A stretch of 64,000 bases of DNA, taken from the NCBI RefSeq assembly GCF_900182955.1, contig NZ_FXUL01000002.1:124001-188000 (forward strand). The letters run 5' to 3'. The stretch is from Noviherbaspirillum suwonense. GTDB lineage: Bacteria > Pseudomonadota > Gammaproteobacteria > Burkholderiales > Burkholderiaceae_D. Under the pieces are notes generated by a model. That model was not told the origin of the DNA, ran no database searches, and worked only from the letters and a program-made list of their open reading frames with translations. Shown piece by piece: positions 45,995-57,086 of the stretch (its first letter is position 1; each line of letters opens with the position of its first letter). The position numbers and the translations under genes are program-made.

Positions 45995-46573
45995 ATGCGA
46001 TTCCGCTTCATCACCTTCATCATCCTCATCGCTCCTGCCTTGCTGACCTCCCATCACGCCCGCGCCGACACCGGTTCCGATGGCTACCTTTGCTGCAACC
46101 TGCGCACCGACGGCAGATGGATCAGCGACATCAATTACATCGAGGACGGCAAGACCCTGATCCCGGCAGGCACGCCGGTCAAGGTGACCGGCCAGGGCAG
46201 GCAGCGCATCTACATCGAGGTGCTGGGCGGCCGGCAGGCGCTGGGCAACGACTACAGCCGCAACCTCGGCCTCGATGCCTTCGCATCCCGCTATATCGTC
46301 CGGGAAGACCCGTCACTGAAGCTGGCCACTTATCCCGAAAACATCCGCGCCGCCATCGCCGGCGCCCGCCTGACGCCGGGCATGACGCGCGAGCAGGTAT
46401 TCATGGCGGTCGGCTATCCGGTGAGCAGCGAGAACCCCAGCCTCGCGGCCGCCACGCTGCGATTCTGGACCAGCAGCTTCGCCGAATTCCGGGTCAGCTT
46501 CGATGCCGGGGGACTGGTGACCGATGTGTCAGCCGACCCGGAAACGCGCAAGCTGGTGGTGTACGCGCCCTGA
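45995..46573 (+). CDS. Exported protein with BamE/SmpA-like domain
   Basis: The 192-residue protein has a Sec signal peptide (probable cleavage after HHARA, about residue 24). The segment LTPGMTREQVFMAVGYPVS with the following strand FAEFRVSFDAGG resembles the BamE/OmlA fold, which starts with a GMT-x-xQV helix. No lipobox Cys follows the signal, so it is probably soluble in the periplasm. Specific role unknown. The start has GGAGAA upstream. Confidence 0.8.
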   Translation: MRFRFITFIILIAPALLTSHHARADTGSDGYLCCNLRTDGRWISDINYIEDGKTLIPAGTPVKVTGQGRQRIYIEVLGGRQALGNDYSRNLGLDAFASRYIVREDPSLKLATYPENIRAAIAGARLTPGMTREQVFMAVGYPVSSENPSLAAATLRFWTSSFAEFRVSFDAGGLVTDVSADPETRKLVVYAP

Positions 46574-46740
46574 CCGGATGGTTGCCCGGGGACGGCAGCT
46601 GCCTTGCCGCCGGCGTGGGTGAACCGGCACCGGAAATTCCCGGGAAAACCGTTGTTCCGGCATGCCCACGGATAAAATGCGAGAATATCGCCCCTTCGCG
46701 CCGCACGGCGCCATCCATCCAACCCATCGGAATTCACGTT

Positions 46741-47376
46741 TTGACTTACAGCGTCAAGGAAATTTTTTACACGCTCCAGGGCGAAGGCGCGCGCGCCGGA
46801 CGGCCGGCGGTGTTCTGCCGCTTTTCCGGCTGCAACCTGTGGACCGGCCGCGAAAGCGACCGGTCGACCGCCGTCTGCCAGTTCTGCGACACCGACTTCG
46901 TCGGCACCGACGGCGAGCGCGGCGGCAAGTACCGTTCCGCGGCCGAACTTGCCGGCCTGATCGACAGCCTGTGGCCGGCCAGCCATGCGGCCAGCAAGTA
47001 CGTGGTCTTTACCGGCGGCGAACCGCTGCTGCAGCTCGACGAGGCGCTGATCGCGGCCATGCATGAACGCGGCTTCGAGATCGCCATCGAGACCAACGGC
47101 ACCCTCGCCGTGCCGCCGGGCGTGGACTGGATCTGCGTCAGCCCCAAGGCCGGTTCCTTCCTCAACGTGGAACAAGGCAGCGAGCTCAAGGTGGTGATTC
47201 CGCAGGCCGGCCAGAACCTCGCCGACTATGAAGGGCTGTCGTTCGAGCATTTCTACCTGCAGGCGATGGACGGCCCCGATGCGGCGGCCAACATCCGGCT
47301 CGCCATCGAAACCTGCAAAAGCAACCCGAAGTGGAAGCTGAGCCTGCAGACGCACAAACTATTACAGATACCCTAG
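46741..47376 (+). CDS. queE: 7-carboxy-7-deazaguanine synthase
   Basis: The 211-residue radical-SAM enzyme has the substrate segment IFYTLQGEGARAGRPAVFCRF. Its cluster-binding cysteines are spaced CX14CX2C (CNLWTGRES then AVCQFCDTDF) instead of the usual CX3CX2C. That spacing is known for Burkholderia QueE. It converts carboxytetrahydropterin to 7-carboxy-7-deazaguanine in queuosine synthesis. Start TTG 46741 fits the family N-terminus (TYSVKEIFY); the frame extends further upstream without family similarity. queD follows 6 bp downstream. Confidence 0.93.
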   Translation: MTYSVKEIFYTLQGEGARAGRPAVFCRFSGCNLWTGRESDRSTAVCQFCDTDFVGTDGERGGKYRSAAELAGLIDSLWPASHAASKYVVFTGGEPLLQLDEALIAAMHERGFEIAIETNGTLAVPPGVDWICVSPKAGSFLNVEQGSELKVVIPQAGQNLADYEGLSFEHFYLQAMDGPDAAANIRLAIETCKSNPKWKLSLQTHKLLQIP

Positions 47377-47382
47377 GCACGC

Positions 47383-49324
<1,942 letters not shown>

Positions 49325-49325
49325 T

Positions 49326-49344
49326 TTCCGTACCGGAATGTTCC
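49326..49344. promoter_or_regulatory. Overlapping palindromes after ldcA
   Basis: TTCCG (49326-49330) and CGGAA (49334-49338) form one inverted repeat; GGAA (49335-49338) and TTCC (49341-49344) form a second that shares the middle arm. This looks like a small regulator-binding site or alternative hairpin in the 159-bp gap before the coiled-coil gene. Confidence 0.35.
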
Positions 49345-49483
49345 AAATTTGAATCAGGCCCGCCGTTCCTATCTCGATACTCTTTACGTTCACCCGATGA
49401 ACTGTAGGATCATTCGCGACCTTCTTGAGCACCGAGAAGTTTGATGCACCGTCGCCCACGCCGGGCATGAAAGGGGAGAGCGG

Positions 49484-49717
49484 ATGAGCAGCGATAACCT
49501 GGTCATTGAACATCTCAGGGCGATACGCACCGGGATTGCAGCCGTGAAGACGGACACGATAGGCATCCGCCGGCGGCTCGGCAGCATCGACAATTCGGTC
49601 GTCGACATGCGGCGCAGCGTCGTGCATCTCTCCGACGACATGGCGCACCAGCAACTAACGATGGACAAGCTGCTGGACCGCGTCCAGCGGTTCGAAAAAC
49701 GCCTCGACCTCCGATAA
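49484..49717 (+). CDS. Small coiled-coil protein
   Basis: This is a 77-residue protein with no known family that I can name. Most of it is predicted helix with heptad-like spacing: LRAIRTGIAAVKTDTIGIRR, then SVVHLSDDMAHQQLTMDKLL and RVQRFEKRLDL. It resembles short DUF-type partner proteins with one amphipathic helix. AAGGGGAG lies upstream of the ATG. A terminator follows, so it is a monocistronic unit. Confidence 0.75.
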   Translation: MSSDNLVIEHLRAIRTGIAAVKTDTIGIRRRLGSIDNSVVDMRRSVVHLSDDMAHQQLTMDKLLDRVQRFEKRLDLR

Positions 49718-49741
49718 GCGGCATGGTTACCGTTCATTAAT

Positions 49742-49772
49742 GCCTGCGTCCCAGGCGCAGGCGTTTTTTTTT
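49742..49772 (+). terminator. Rho-independent terminator after the small coiled-coil gene
   Basis: A 7-bp perfect stem (49742-49748 with 49756-49762), with a T-G wobble beyond it, is followed by nine T residues (49764-49772). It sits 24 bp after the stop. Confidence 0.9.
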
Positions 49773-49824
49773 GCCGGTTGCGGCCGTTAATGGCGCCACC
49801 CGGAACGGATGGGCCTGCACGCCA

Positions 49825-49833
49825 TGGTAAAAT
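49825..49833 (+). promoter_or_regulatory. Extended -10 promoter element for the ABC-F gene
   Basis: TGG-TAAAAT (TG at 49825-49826, TAAAAT at 49828-49833) lies 36 bp before the GTG start, and an AAGGA Shine-Dalgarno sits at 49858-49862. No strong -35 is visible, as expected for an extended -10 promoter. Confidence 0.45.
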
Positions 49834-49869
49834 CACCGGTTATTCAATCGATGCCTTAAGGATTTTCCC

Positions 49870-51471
49870 GTGCTTTCCACCGCCAATATCACGATGCAGT
49901 TCGGCCCCAAGCCGCTGTTTGAAAACATTTCCGTCAAGTTCGGCGAAGGCAACCGTTACGGCCTGATCGGCGCGAACGGCTGCGGCAAGTCCACTTTCAT
50001 GAAGATCCTCGGCGGCGACCTCGAGCCGAGCACCGGCAACGTGATGCTCGACCAGAACGAGCGCCTGGGCAAATTGCGCCAGGACCAGTTCGCATTCGAG
50101 GAAATGCGGGTGCTGGACGTGGTGATGATGGGCCACGTCGAAATGTGGCAGGCAATGAGCGAGCGCGATGCGATCTACGCGAACCCCGACGCCACCGACG
50201 ACGACTACATGAAGGCCGCGGACCTCGAGGCGAAATTCGCCGAGTTCGACGGCTACACCGCCGAGGCGCGCGCCGGCGAACTGCTGCTGGGCGTCGGCGT
50301 GCCGATCGAGCAGCACCAGGGACCGATGAGCAACGTCGCCCCCGGCTGGAAGCTGCGGGTACTGCTGGCGCAGGCGCTGTTCTCCAACCCGGACATCCTG
50401 CTGCTCGACGAGCCGACCAACAACCTTGACATCAACACGATCCGCTGGCTCGAAGACGTGCTGAATCAGCGCAATTCGACGATGATCATCATTTCCCATG
50501 ATCGTCACTTCCTGAACCAGGTCTGCACGCACATGGCCGACATGGACTACGGCACGCTGAAGGTCTATCCGGGCAACTACGACGACTACATGCTGGCCTC
50601 GTCGCAGGCGCGGGCGCAGCAGATGTCCGCCAATGCGAAGGCCAAGGAAAAGGTCGCCGAGCTGCAGGACTTCGTGCGCCGCTTCTCCGCCAACAAGTCG
50701 AAGGCGCGGCAGGCAACGTCCCGCGCCAAGCAGATCGAGAAGATCAAGGTGGACGACATCAAGCCATCCAGCCGCGCCAATCCTTTCGTGCGCTTCGACG
50801 GCGAGAAGAAGCTGCACCGGCTGGCGGTGGAAGTGCAGGGCATCACCAAGGCCTTCGACCGCACGCTGTTCAAGAACTTCAGCATCAGCGTCGAGGCCGG
50901 CGAGAAGATTGCGATCATCGGCGCCAATGGCGCCGGCAAGACCACGCTGCTGCGCTGTATCGGCGGCGAAGAACTGTGCGGCCTGGCGCCCGACGGCGGC
51001 AACGTGAAGTGGGCGGAGAACGCCAATCCCGGCTACATGCCGCAGGATCCGACCGACGAATTCGCCACTGACCGCACGCTGACCGACTGGATCGACCAGT
51101 GGACCAAGGAAGGCGACGATGATCAGGCAGTCCGCTCGATCCTGGGCCGCCTGCTGTTTGGCGGCGACGACGTGAAGAAGCCGGTCCGCGTGCTGTCCGG
51201 CGGCGAGAAGGGCCGCATGATGTATGGCAAGCTGATGCTGGGACGCCATAACGTGCTGCTGATGGACGAACCGACCAACCATATGGACATGGAGTCGATC
51301 GAGTCGCTGAACATCGCGCTGGAGAAATATGCGGGTACGCTGATCTTCGTCTCGCATGACCGCGAGTTCGTGTCGTCGCTGGCCAACCGCATCCTCGAGG
51401 TGAAGGAAGACGGCATCGTCGACTTCCAGGGCAATTACGAGGAATACCTGGCAAGCCAGGGCATCGAGTAA
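49870..51471 (+). CDS. ybiT: ABC-F family ATPase (YbiT-like)
   Basis: The 533-residue protein has two ABC domains. Domain 1 has [18 protein letters not shown], the degenerate signature [16 protein letters not shown], and [19 protein letters not shown], as in E. coli YbiT. Domain 2 has [18 protein letters not shown], a normal [10 protein letters not shown] and [19 protein letters not shown] charged linker region joins them (about 235-310). No membrane spans. ABC-F proteins act on the ribosome. Start is GTG 49870 with AAGGA seven bases upstream. Confidence 0.95.
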   Translation: MLSTANITMQFGPKPLFENISVKFGEGNRYGLIGANGCGKSTFMKILGGDLEPSTGNVMLDQNERLGKLRQDQFAFEEMRVLDVVMMGHVEMWQAMSERDAIYANPDATDDDYMKAADLEAKFAEFDGYTAEARAGELLLGVGVPIEQHQGPMSNVAPGWKLRVLLAQALFSNPDILLLDEPTNNLDINTIRWLEDVLNQRNSTMIIISHDRHFLNQVCTHMADMDYGTLKVYPGNYDDYMLASSQARAQQMSANAKAKEKVAELQDFVRRFSANKSKARQATSRAKQIEKIKVDDIKPSSRANPFVRFDGEKKLHRLAVEVQGITKAFDRTLFKNFSISVEAGEKIAIIGANGAGKTTLLRCIGGEELCGLAPDGGNVKWAENANPGYMPQDPTDEFATDRTLTDWIDQWTKEGDDDQAVRSILGRLLFGGDDVKKPVRVLSGGEKGRMMYGKLMLGRHNVLLMDEPTNHMDMESIESLNIALEKYAGTLIFVSHDREFVSSLANRILEVKEDGIVDFQGNYEEYLASQGIE

Positions 51472-51627
51472 GTTGCATCCGGCAGGCGCCGGCACGCCCG
51501 GCGCCTGCATCTTCCCGAGATTCTCCCGGCAGTCCACCAAGCACGGCAGGCGAACGAGGCCAACAGGCCAACACAAGAATGCCGCGAACTGGCAGAATCC
51601 CGCTTCTCCCTGTTGTCGCTATCCTCT

Positions 51628-54054
51628 ATGAAATCCTTCGCAAGAATCGCAGCCCTGCTGCTCGCCGCGCTGCTCGTCATCGTGGCCGCCACGTTTTTCT
51701 GGTACCGCAGCGCCACCCAGCCGCAGGTCAGCGGCAAGCTGCAGATGAACGGGCTGCAGGAGGCGGTGGACATCGTGCGTGACGCGGAAGGCATTCCGCA
51801 CATTTATGCAAAATCCGCTCACGACGCCTTTTTCGCGCTGGGCGTGACCCATGCGCAAGACCGGCTCTGGCAGATGGAAATGAACCGGCGCATCGCCGCC
51901 GGCCGCATGGCCGAGGTGCTGGGGCCGGCAGCGCTCGACACCGACAGGTTCCTGCGCACGCTCGGCGTCCGGCGCAATGCCGAGGCCATCGTGCGCAACC
52001 TGGCGCCGGACGCTCGCGCCGCGCTTGATGCCTATGCCGAAGGCGTCAACCGTTATCTCGAACAGCGCTCCGGCCCCTTGCCGCCGGAATTCCTTCTGAC
52101 CGGCGCGCTCGCCCCGGCGCCGTGGGAGCCGGCCGACTCCATCGCCTGGCAGACCATGATGGCATGGGACCTGAGCGCAAACTGGACCCAGGAACTGCTG
52201 CGCATGCGGCTGGCGCAGCGCATGGACATGGCGCATATCCAGGCTTTCCTGCCGCCGTATCCGGGCGACGCCCCTTTGCATACGCAGGACTACACCAGCC
52301 TGTACAGGTCGCTGGCCGGCACCGCGGCGCAGCTTGAGAAGGTGTCCCGCATCGCGCCGCCTTCGCTGGTGGAAGGCATGGGATCGAACAACTGGGTGCT
52401 GGGCAGCCGTCGCAGCGCAACCGGCAAGCCGCTGCTTGCGAACGATCCACACCTCGGCCTGAGCGCGCCGGCGCTTTGGTATTTCGCCCATCTGTCCGCG
52501 CCCGGCCTCAACGTGATCGGCGCGACGCTGCCGGGCGTGCCGGCGGACACCCTTGGCCATAACGACCAGATAGCCTGGGGCCTGACGAATACCGCGCCCG
52601 ATGTGCAGGACCTGTTCATCGAGCAAATCAACCCGGACAACGCAGCCCAGTACCGCACGCCTGATGGCTGGGCTGCGTTCGACCACCGCACCGAAACTAT
52701 CCGCGTGAAAGGGCAGGCGGATGTGCAGCTGACCGTGCGGGAAACCCGCCATGGCCCGGTCATTACCGGCGCATTGCCGCTGGCGGACCGCGCGCCGGTC
52801 GATGCGCGCACGCACGTGATCGCATTCGCCTGGACCGCATTGCGGCCCGACGACTTGACCTACCAGGCCAGCCTGCGGCTGAACAGGGCGCGGGACTGGG
52901 AGCAGTTCCTGGCGGCGATGCGGGACTTCAGCGCGCCGCAGCAGAATGTGGTCTATGCGGATGTGGCCGGCAACGTCGGCTTCATCGCGCCGGCACGGGT
53001 GCCGGTGCGGCGCCGGGACAATGACCTGAAGGGCCTGGCGCCAGCGCCGGGGTGGGATGCGCGCTACGACTGGACCGGCTTCATCCCGTTCGACGACCTG
53101 CCGCGCGAGTACAATCCGCTGTCGCAGCAGATCGTCACGGCCAACCAGAAGATTGTCGGCCCGGCCTATTCGCATTTCATCACCAGCGAATGGACCTTGC
53201 CGTACCGGGCGCAGCGCATCGCCAGCCTGCTCGAAGCAAAACCGCTGCATGACATGGATAGCTTTGCAACTATCCAGAAAGATGATTTCTCGCTGGCCGC
53301 GCGCGAGCTGCTGCCGCTGCTCGCGCGTACTGCGCCGAAATCCGACCAGGCCCGCAATGCGCTCGCAGCGCTGAAGCAATGGGACGGGAAGATGGATGCG
53401 GCCAGGTTCGAGCCGCTGGTCTACAACGCCTGGATGCGGGAGTTGTCGCGACAGCTGTTCGCCGCGCCGCTGGGCGAATCGCTGATGAAGGATTACTGGG
53501 AGCAGCGCAATATCCATCAGCCGACTGCCGAGGCATTGCGCACGATGGACACGGGCAACCTGTGGTGCAGCGGCGCGTCAGCCGGCAATGGCCTGCCGCG
53601 ATGCACCGAAGTCCTGAGCGCATCGCTCGATAGCGCGCTGGCGGACTTGCGCACGCGTTACGGTGATGACATGCAGGCATGGAAATGGGGCAAGGCGCAC
53701 GAAGCGCTGTCGGAGCATCGGCCGTTTTCGAAAGTGCCGTCGCTTGCCAAGTATTTTGACATCCGCTTGCCGTCGCCCGGCGACACCTACACGGTGAACG
53801 TCGGGCGGCACAACCTCCGGGATGAGGCTGCCCCGTTCACCAACCATCATGCGGCCAGCCTGCGCGCTCTATACGACCTGTCCAACCTTGAAAACTCGCG
53901 CTTCATCCACTCGACCGGGCAGTCGGGGAACGTGTTTTCGCCGCTATACAGCAACTATGCGCAGCGCTGGATCGACGTGGCCTACCTGCCAATGCGCACC
54001 GTGCGTGCCGAAGTGGAGAAGGGCATGCTCGGCACGCTGGCCCTGACGCCCTGA
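51628..54054 (+). CDS. Penicillin acylase family protein
   Basis: The 808-residue Ntn-hydrolase has an N-terminal membrane anchor (IAALLLAALLVIVAATFFWY), an alpha-chain (DAEGIPHIYAKSAHDAFFALG) and the self-cleavage site before the nucleophilic Ser in EGMGSNNWVLG. The beta-chain contains NDPHLGLSAPALWY. Such enzymes hydrolyse amides such as beta-lactam side chains or acyl-homoserine lactones. The natural substrate is unknown. ATG 51628 gives the membrane anchor; TTG 51613 is also in frame. It converges with the disordered-protein cluster. Confidence 0.93.
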   Translation: MKSFARIAALLLAALLVIVAATFFWYRSATQPQVSGKLQMNGLQEAVDIVRDAEGIPHIYAKSAHDAFFALGVTHAQDRLWQMEMNRRIAAGRMAEVLGPAALDTDRFLRTLGVRRNAEAIVRNLAPDARAALDAYAEGVNRYLEQRSGPLPPEFLLTGALAPAPWEPADSIAWQTMMAWDLSANWTQELLRMRLAQRMDMAHIQAFLPPYPGDAPLHTQDYTSLYRSLAGTAAQLEKVSRIAPPSLVEGMGSNNWVLGSRRSATGKPLLANDPHLGLSAPALWYFAHLSAPGLNVIGATLPGVPADTLGHNDQIAWGLTNTAPDVQDLFIEQINPDNAAQYRTPDGWAAFDHRTETIRVKGQADVQLTVRETRHGPVITGALPLADRAPVDARTHVIAFAWTALRPDDLTYQASLRLNRARDWEQFLAAMRDFSAPQQNVVYADVAGNVGFIAPARVPVRRRDNDLKGLAPAPGWDARYDWTGFIPFDDLPREYNPLSQQIVTANQKIVGPAYSHFITSEWTLPYRAQRIASLLEAKPLHDMDSFATIQKDDFSLAARELLPLLARTAPKSDQARNALAALKQWDGKMDAARFEPLVYNAWMRELSRQLFAAPLGESLMKDYWEQRNIHQPTAEALRTMDTGNLWCSGASAGNGLPRCTEVLSASLDSALADLRTRYGDDMQAWKWGKAHEALSEHRPFSKVPSLAKYFDIRLPSPGDTYTVNVGRHNLRDEAAPFTNHHAASLRALYDLSNLENSRFIHSTGQSGNVFSPLYSNYAQRWIDVAYLPMRTVRAEVEKGMLGTLALTP

Positions 54055-54079
54055 TATAGCAGCGCTTCCGACGCAGCGC

Positions 54080-55672
54080 CTACGCCTTCGGCTTTTTCTC
54101 CTGCGTGGCTGCGGCATGCGGGTTGACCGAGATTTCCTGATCCATCAACGCCGACAGATCGTTCATCAAGGCCTCGGTGCTCAGGGTGAAGGGCAGCCTG
54201 GCCGGTTCGGCGCTGCGGGTGGCCTCCGGGCCCGGAGCGTGATCGCCCTGGGCGCGGATTTCCTGAACGTCTTCGTCTGCCAGGGCTTCCAGTCCCGTCT
54301 TGCATGCCGTTTCCAGCGCGCCCAGGCTGGCCCGAAGGCTCGCGCATTTCGCATTCCGGATGGCGTCCGGCGTCTCCAGCAGATTCCCGCACGCTTCCAC
54401 GGCTTGCAGTATTTCCGTCAGCGCCTCCTTGATATGGCCGTTGTATTCGAGGCCGAAGGTGAAGTCAGCCAGAGCGAGCTTGGCCTGGAGCGCTATGTAA
54501 GCACTTTCGAACGCTTCTTTCGGCAGCGCAGCTTGCGCATCGGGCTCTCGGACCGCGCTGCCAGGCGAGTTGCCGGTAAACCGCACGGAATCGGATGACG
54601 ATGCAAATAAGTAAGCATTTGCCGCTTCCCGGAAAGCGGCTTTGGCGATAGACAGTTCTGCGCTGATCATGACGATGAAAACCGGCGTGTGCGCATTCAG
54701 GAAAGACGTTTCATCCGTGTCGAACAGGCGTGTCTGTGCAATGCCATTCGCCTGAAGGCCGGCATCGAAATCCTGGAAGCTGAAGTCATCGGCTTTATCC
54801 GACGGGCTGACGGCCGGCTGGTGCGCCGGCGTACCGGGTGAAGCAACAGCGTTTCCGCGCAGGCTGGCCTCTTGGGAAGCGGTGGATGGCTCGCTGCTCT
54901 GAGGAAACGCCAATACCGGGATGGATGGAACGCTGCCGCTACTGCTGCTGATAAGAGGCACGCTGCCGCTGCTGATGGCCCGGCGGGGCGACAGTGTCAG
55001 CCCGCCCTGTGCCGGATGTCCGGCCCGGTCCCTGAACACCGGCTGGATCCAGGATCCGGTGCGCGCCTGGGTCGCCGTCCGCTCCTTACTCGCCGCCTGC
55101 GGGCTGCCAGGTTCAGTGCGATCGTCGATCATCGTACTGCGCGGCGACGTTGGCGGCGACCCGGTTTCGGATCGCCGTGGTGAAAGCCCCGCTGCGGCGC
55201 GCAGGTCCTGGACCGGGCGGGGCGACTTGACCATGCGTGGTGAACCTGGCGACGTCTGCATTGCGGAAATCCTGCGTTGCTTGGAAGAGCGCACTTCGGC
55301 ATGCGTGCGCTCCTCCATGCTGGACGTGGACCGCTTGCGGGATTCCTGCTTGGACCTGCTGTGTTTTTCCTTCACCCGGATCGTCGAAGACCGGGAGGGC
55401 AAAGCAGGCTCGTCTACCGGCACTGGCAGCCCGGTGACAGTGCGCAAGTCCAGGCTGAGATCCAGTATCGACTGCCCACCCGGGCGCGAGTGCAGGCCAG
55501 GCACCGCCGATGTTGCGGCGGCGACGTTTGAACTTGGCGGGGTCGCACCGGTCGCGGCGGTGGAAACCGGCGTCGCGCCCGTTGCCTTTGTTGGCTTTGC
55601 TGTGCTCAATGCGATCGATAAACCGGATGCGGACGAGGACGTGGACGTGGACTTCGGGGTATCGGGGATCAT
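54080..55672 (-). CDS. Unrecognised Ser/Pro-rich protein with helical C-terminal segment
   Basis: I do not recognise this 530-residue protein. Residues 1-325 are low complexity and probably disordered: a Ser/Thr/Ala-rich start with a doubled ATGATP unit, then a basic segment (100-135; SKQESRKRSTSS, SKQRRIS) and eleven Ser-Pro pairs, with LSPRR occurring twice. Residues about 327-470 are predicted helical (VFIVMISAELSIAKAAFREA). There is no Sec signal. The start has AAGGAG nine bases upstream. Codon use is less GC3-biased than in the flanking genes. It is the last of three similar minus-strand genes. Confidence 0.75.
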   Translation of the reverse strand: MIPDTPKSTSTSSSASGLSIALSTAKPTKATGATPVSTAATGATPPSSNVAAATSAVPGLHSRPGGQSILDLSLDLRTVTGLPVPVDEPALPSRSSTIRVKEKHSRSKQESRKRSTSSMEERTHAEVRSSKQRRISAMQTSPGSPRMVKSPRPVQDLRAAAGLSPRRSETGSPPTSPRSTMIDDRTEPGSPQAASKERTATQARTGSWIQPVFRDRAGHPAQGGLTLSPRRAISSGSVPLISSSSGSVPSIPVLAFPQSSEPSTASQEASLRGNAVASPGTPAHQPAVSPSDKADDFSFQDFDAGLQANGIAQTRLFDTDETSFLNAHTPVFIVMISAELSIAKAAFREAANAYLFASSSDSVRFTGNSPGSAVREPDAQAALPKEAFESAYIALQAKLALADFTFGLEYNGHIKEALTEILQAVEACGNLLETPDAIRNAKCASLRASLGALETACKTGLEALADEDVQEIRAQGDHAPGPEATRSAEPARLPFTLSTEALMNDLSALMDQEISVNPHAAATQEKKPKA

Positions 55673-55762
55673 GCTTTGCTTCTCCTTGGTTTTCGGCCAG
55701 GCGCCTGGCGCCTGGACATGAATCGGATTGGATGCTGCTGCGCCGGCTGCAGCAGGAAATCA

Positions 55763-55797
55763 GCTATCGGCTATCGGCTATCAGCTATCAGGTATCG
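55763..55797 (-). repeat. Heptamer tandem repeat beginning at a stop codon
   Basis: Five 7-bp units read on the minus strand as CGATACC, TGATAGC, TGATAGC, CGATAGC, CGATAGC. The first TGA is the stop of the gene at 55788-56990, and the last codons of that gene are encoded by a degenerate unit. Stops (TGA, TAG) occur in all three frames within 20 bp. Confidence 0.8.
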
Positions 55798-56990
55798 GTG
55801 TCGGTATGCTTTTCCCCGCGCACCGGGCTGGCCAACCCGCTCGACGCCCTGCTGCGCGTTGGGGAAGCGACCGCGTCCGCTGCGGGCCTATCCGCCGCCG
55901 GACCTGCAGGTTCCGATGCAGAACCTGCCCTGCTGCGTGGACTGCGCGGATCGCTTCCAGCATCGGCTTCGGGTTTCTTGCTGTTGCGTCCTTCACTGCT
56001 TCTTGTAAACAGTGCCTTCAACTTCCGTCCGGCCGTGTTGTTTGGCGATCTTGCTTTCTCACGGTCTTTCTCGTTTTTCCGGTCGGACGGCTTCCTGCCT
56101 GGCGACGCCGGCCTGCTGCTGTCCGGCGACCGGCTGTCGCCGGGCGTGGGCACGACCGCAGGCCGCTCTGGGCTCGACACGGAGCGTGCTCGGGTCTCGC
56201 TTGCGAGGAGACCGGTGCTGTCATGCGCATCGGTACTTGACGATGACGTTTCCGTTGCGGCCTCGGCGCCGCCCCAGTGCCTGCATGCGGACGCCAGGCT
56301 CGCCAGCGTCGACCGTACCTTCGGCTGTGAAGCATTGAAGGCCAACGGCTTGCTTGCGCCCGGCGCGGCGTGGCTGTCGGTAAAATGTTGCAGCCTGCCC
56401 AGCGCGAGCGTCAGTTCAGCCGTCATCCTGTCCTGGTCGCCGGCGGCGGCTGCCAGTTTGGCGTCCTGCAGGTGTTTGACGAACAGCGAGAAGGCGGTCT
56501 TTGCACCGGACACGGTGGACGACGCAGTGCTCCCGGGCGCAGGCAGCATTGCGAGTTCCTTCATGATCAGCGCTACGTCGGACTGTATCAACTTCTGCAT
56601 GTCGGCCGCGACGCCGGTCAGTCGTCGGGCCTGCTCGTCCTGGAAGCGGGGCGGCGTGGCAACGGGCCGCGCCACGCCGCGCAGTACGGCTTCCGCTTCC
56701 AGCACCTCGGCGTCCTCGATGCTCGCGAATTCGAATGAAGGAAACTGTCCGCGATCCAGCCAGGCTTCCCGGCGGTCTGCCGCTTCCGCTTCCGGTTTCG
56801 ATCCGGACACGGACGCCGGTTCCGTCACGACGGCGGCCGGTCGGGAAAATACCGCTGCTGCGCCGCCGGAGGCCATCGCTGCCTGCTGCGCGTCTACCGA
56901 ACCTGCGTCCGCTCGCTTGCCGCCTTCACGGTGTGTGTGGTCACTGCACAAGGAATCTGAAGGGCGTTCGCCCAACCCTGCTCTTTTCAT
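55788..56990 (-). CDS. Unrecognised protein: helical core, Ser/Pro-rich basic tail
   Basis: I do not recognise this 400-residue protein. Residues 1-115 are Ala-rich with charged patches. Residues 117-238 are predicted helical (GVAADMQKLIQSDVALIMKE, KTAFSLFVKHLQDAKLAAA). Residues 245-400 are disordered with seven Ser-Pro pairs and a basic stretch (298-340; GRKPSDRKNEKDREKARSP, GRKLKALF). There is no signal peptide or membrane span. Early codons include AGA, GCA, TTG, TCA and AGT, unusual for this genome. The end HTDTDT arises from the edge of a heptamer repeat. Confidence 0.72.
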   Translation of the reverse strand: MKRAGLGERPSDSLCSDHTHREGGKRADAGSVDAQQAAMASGGAAAVFSRPAAVVTEPASVSGSKPEAEAADRREAWLDRGQFPSFEFASIEDAEVLEAEAVLRGVARPVATPPRFQDEQARRLTGVAADMQKLIQSDVALIMKELAMLPAPGSTASSTVSGAKTAFSLFVKHLQDAKLAAAAGDQDRMTAELTLALGRLQHFTDSHAAPGASKPLAFNASQPKVRSTLASLASACRHWGGAEAATETSSSSTDAHDSTGLLASETRARSVSSPERPAVVPTPGDSRSPDSSRPASPGRKPSDRKNEKDREKARSPNNTAGRKLKALFTRSSEGRNSKKPEADAGSDPRSPRSRAGSASEPAGPAADRPAADAVASPTRSRASSGLASPVRGEKHTDTDT

Positions 56991-57086
56991 GTTCCTGCCT
57001 ATATTCCGGAAATTTGATCAGTACGGCACGCATGAACCGACGGCCTGCGTGGCGAGGCCGGGACTTGCGTGTCCGTTCCCTGCGCG

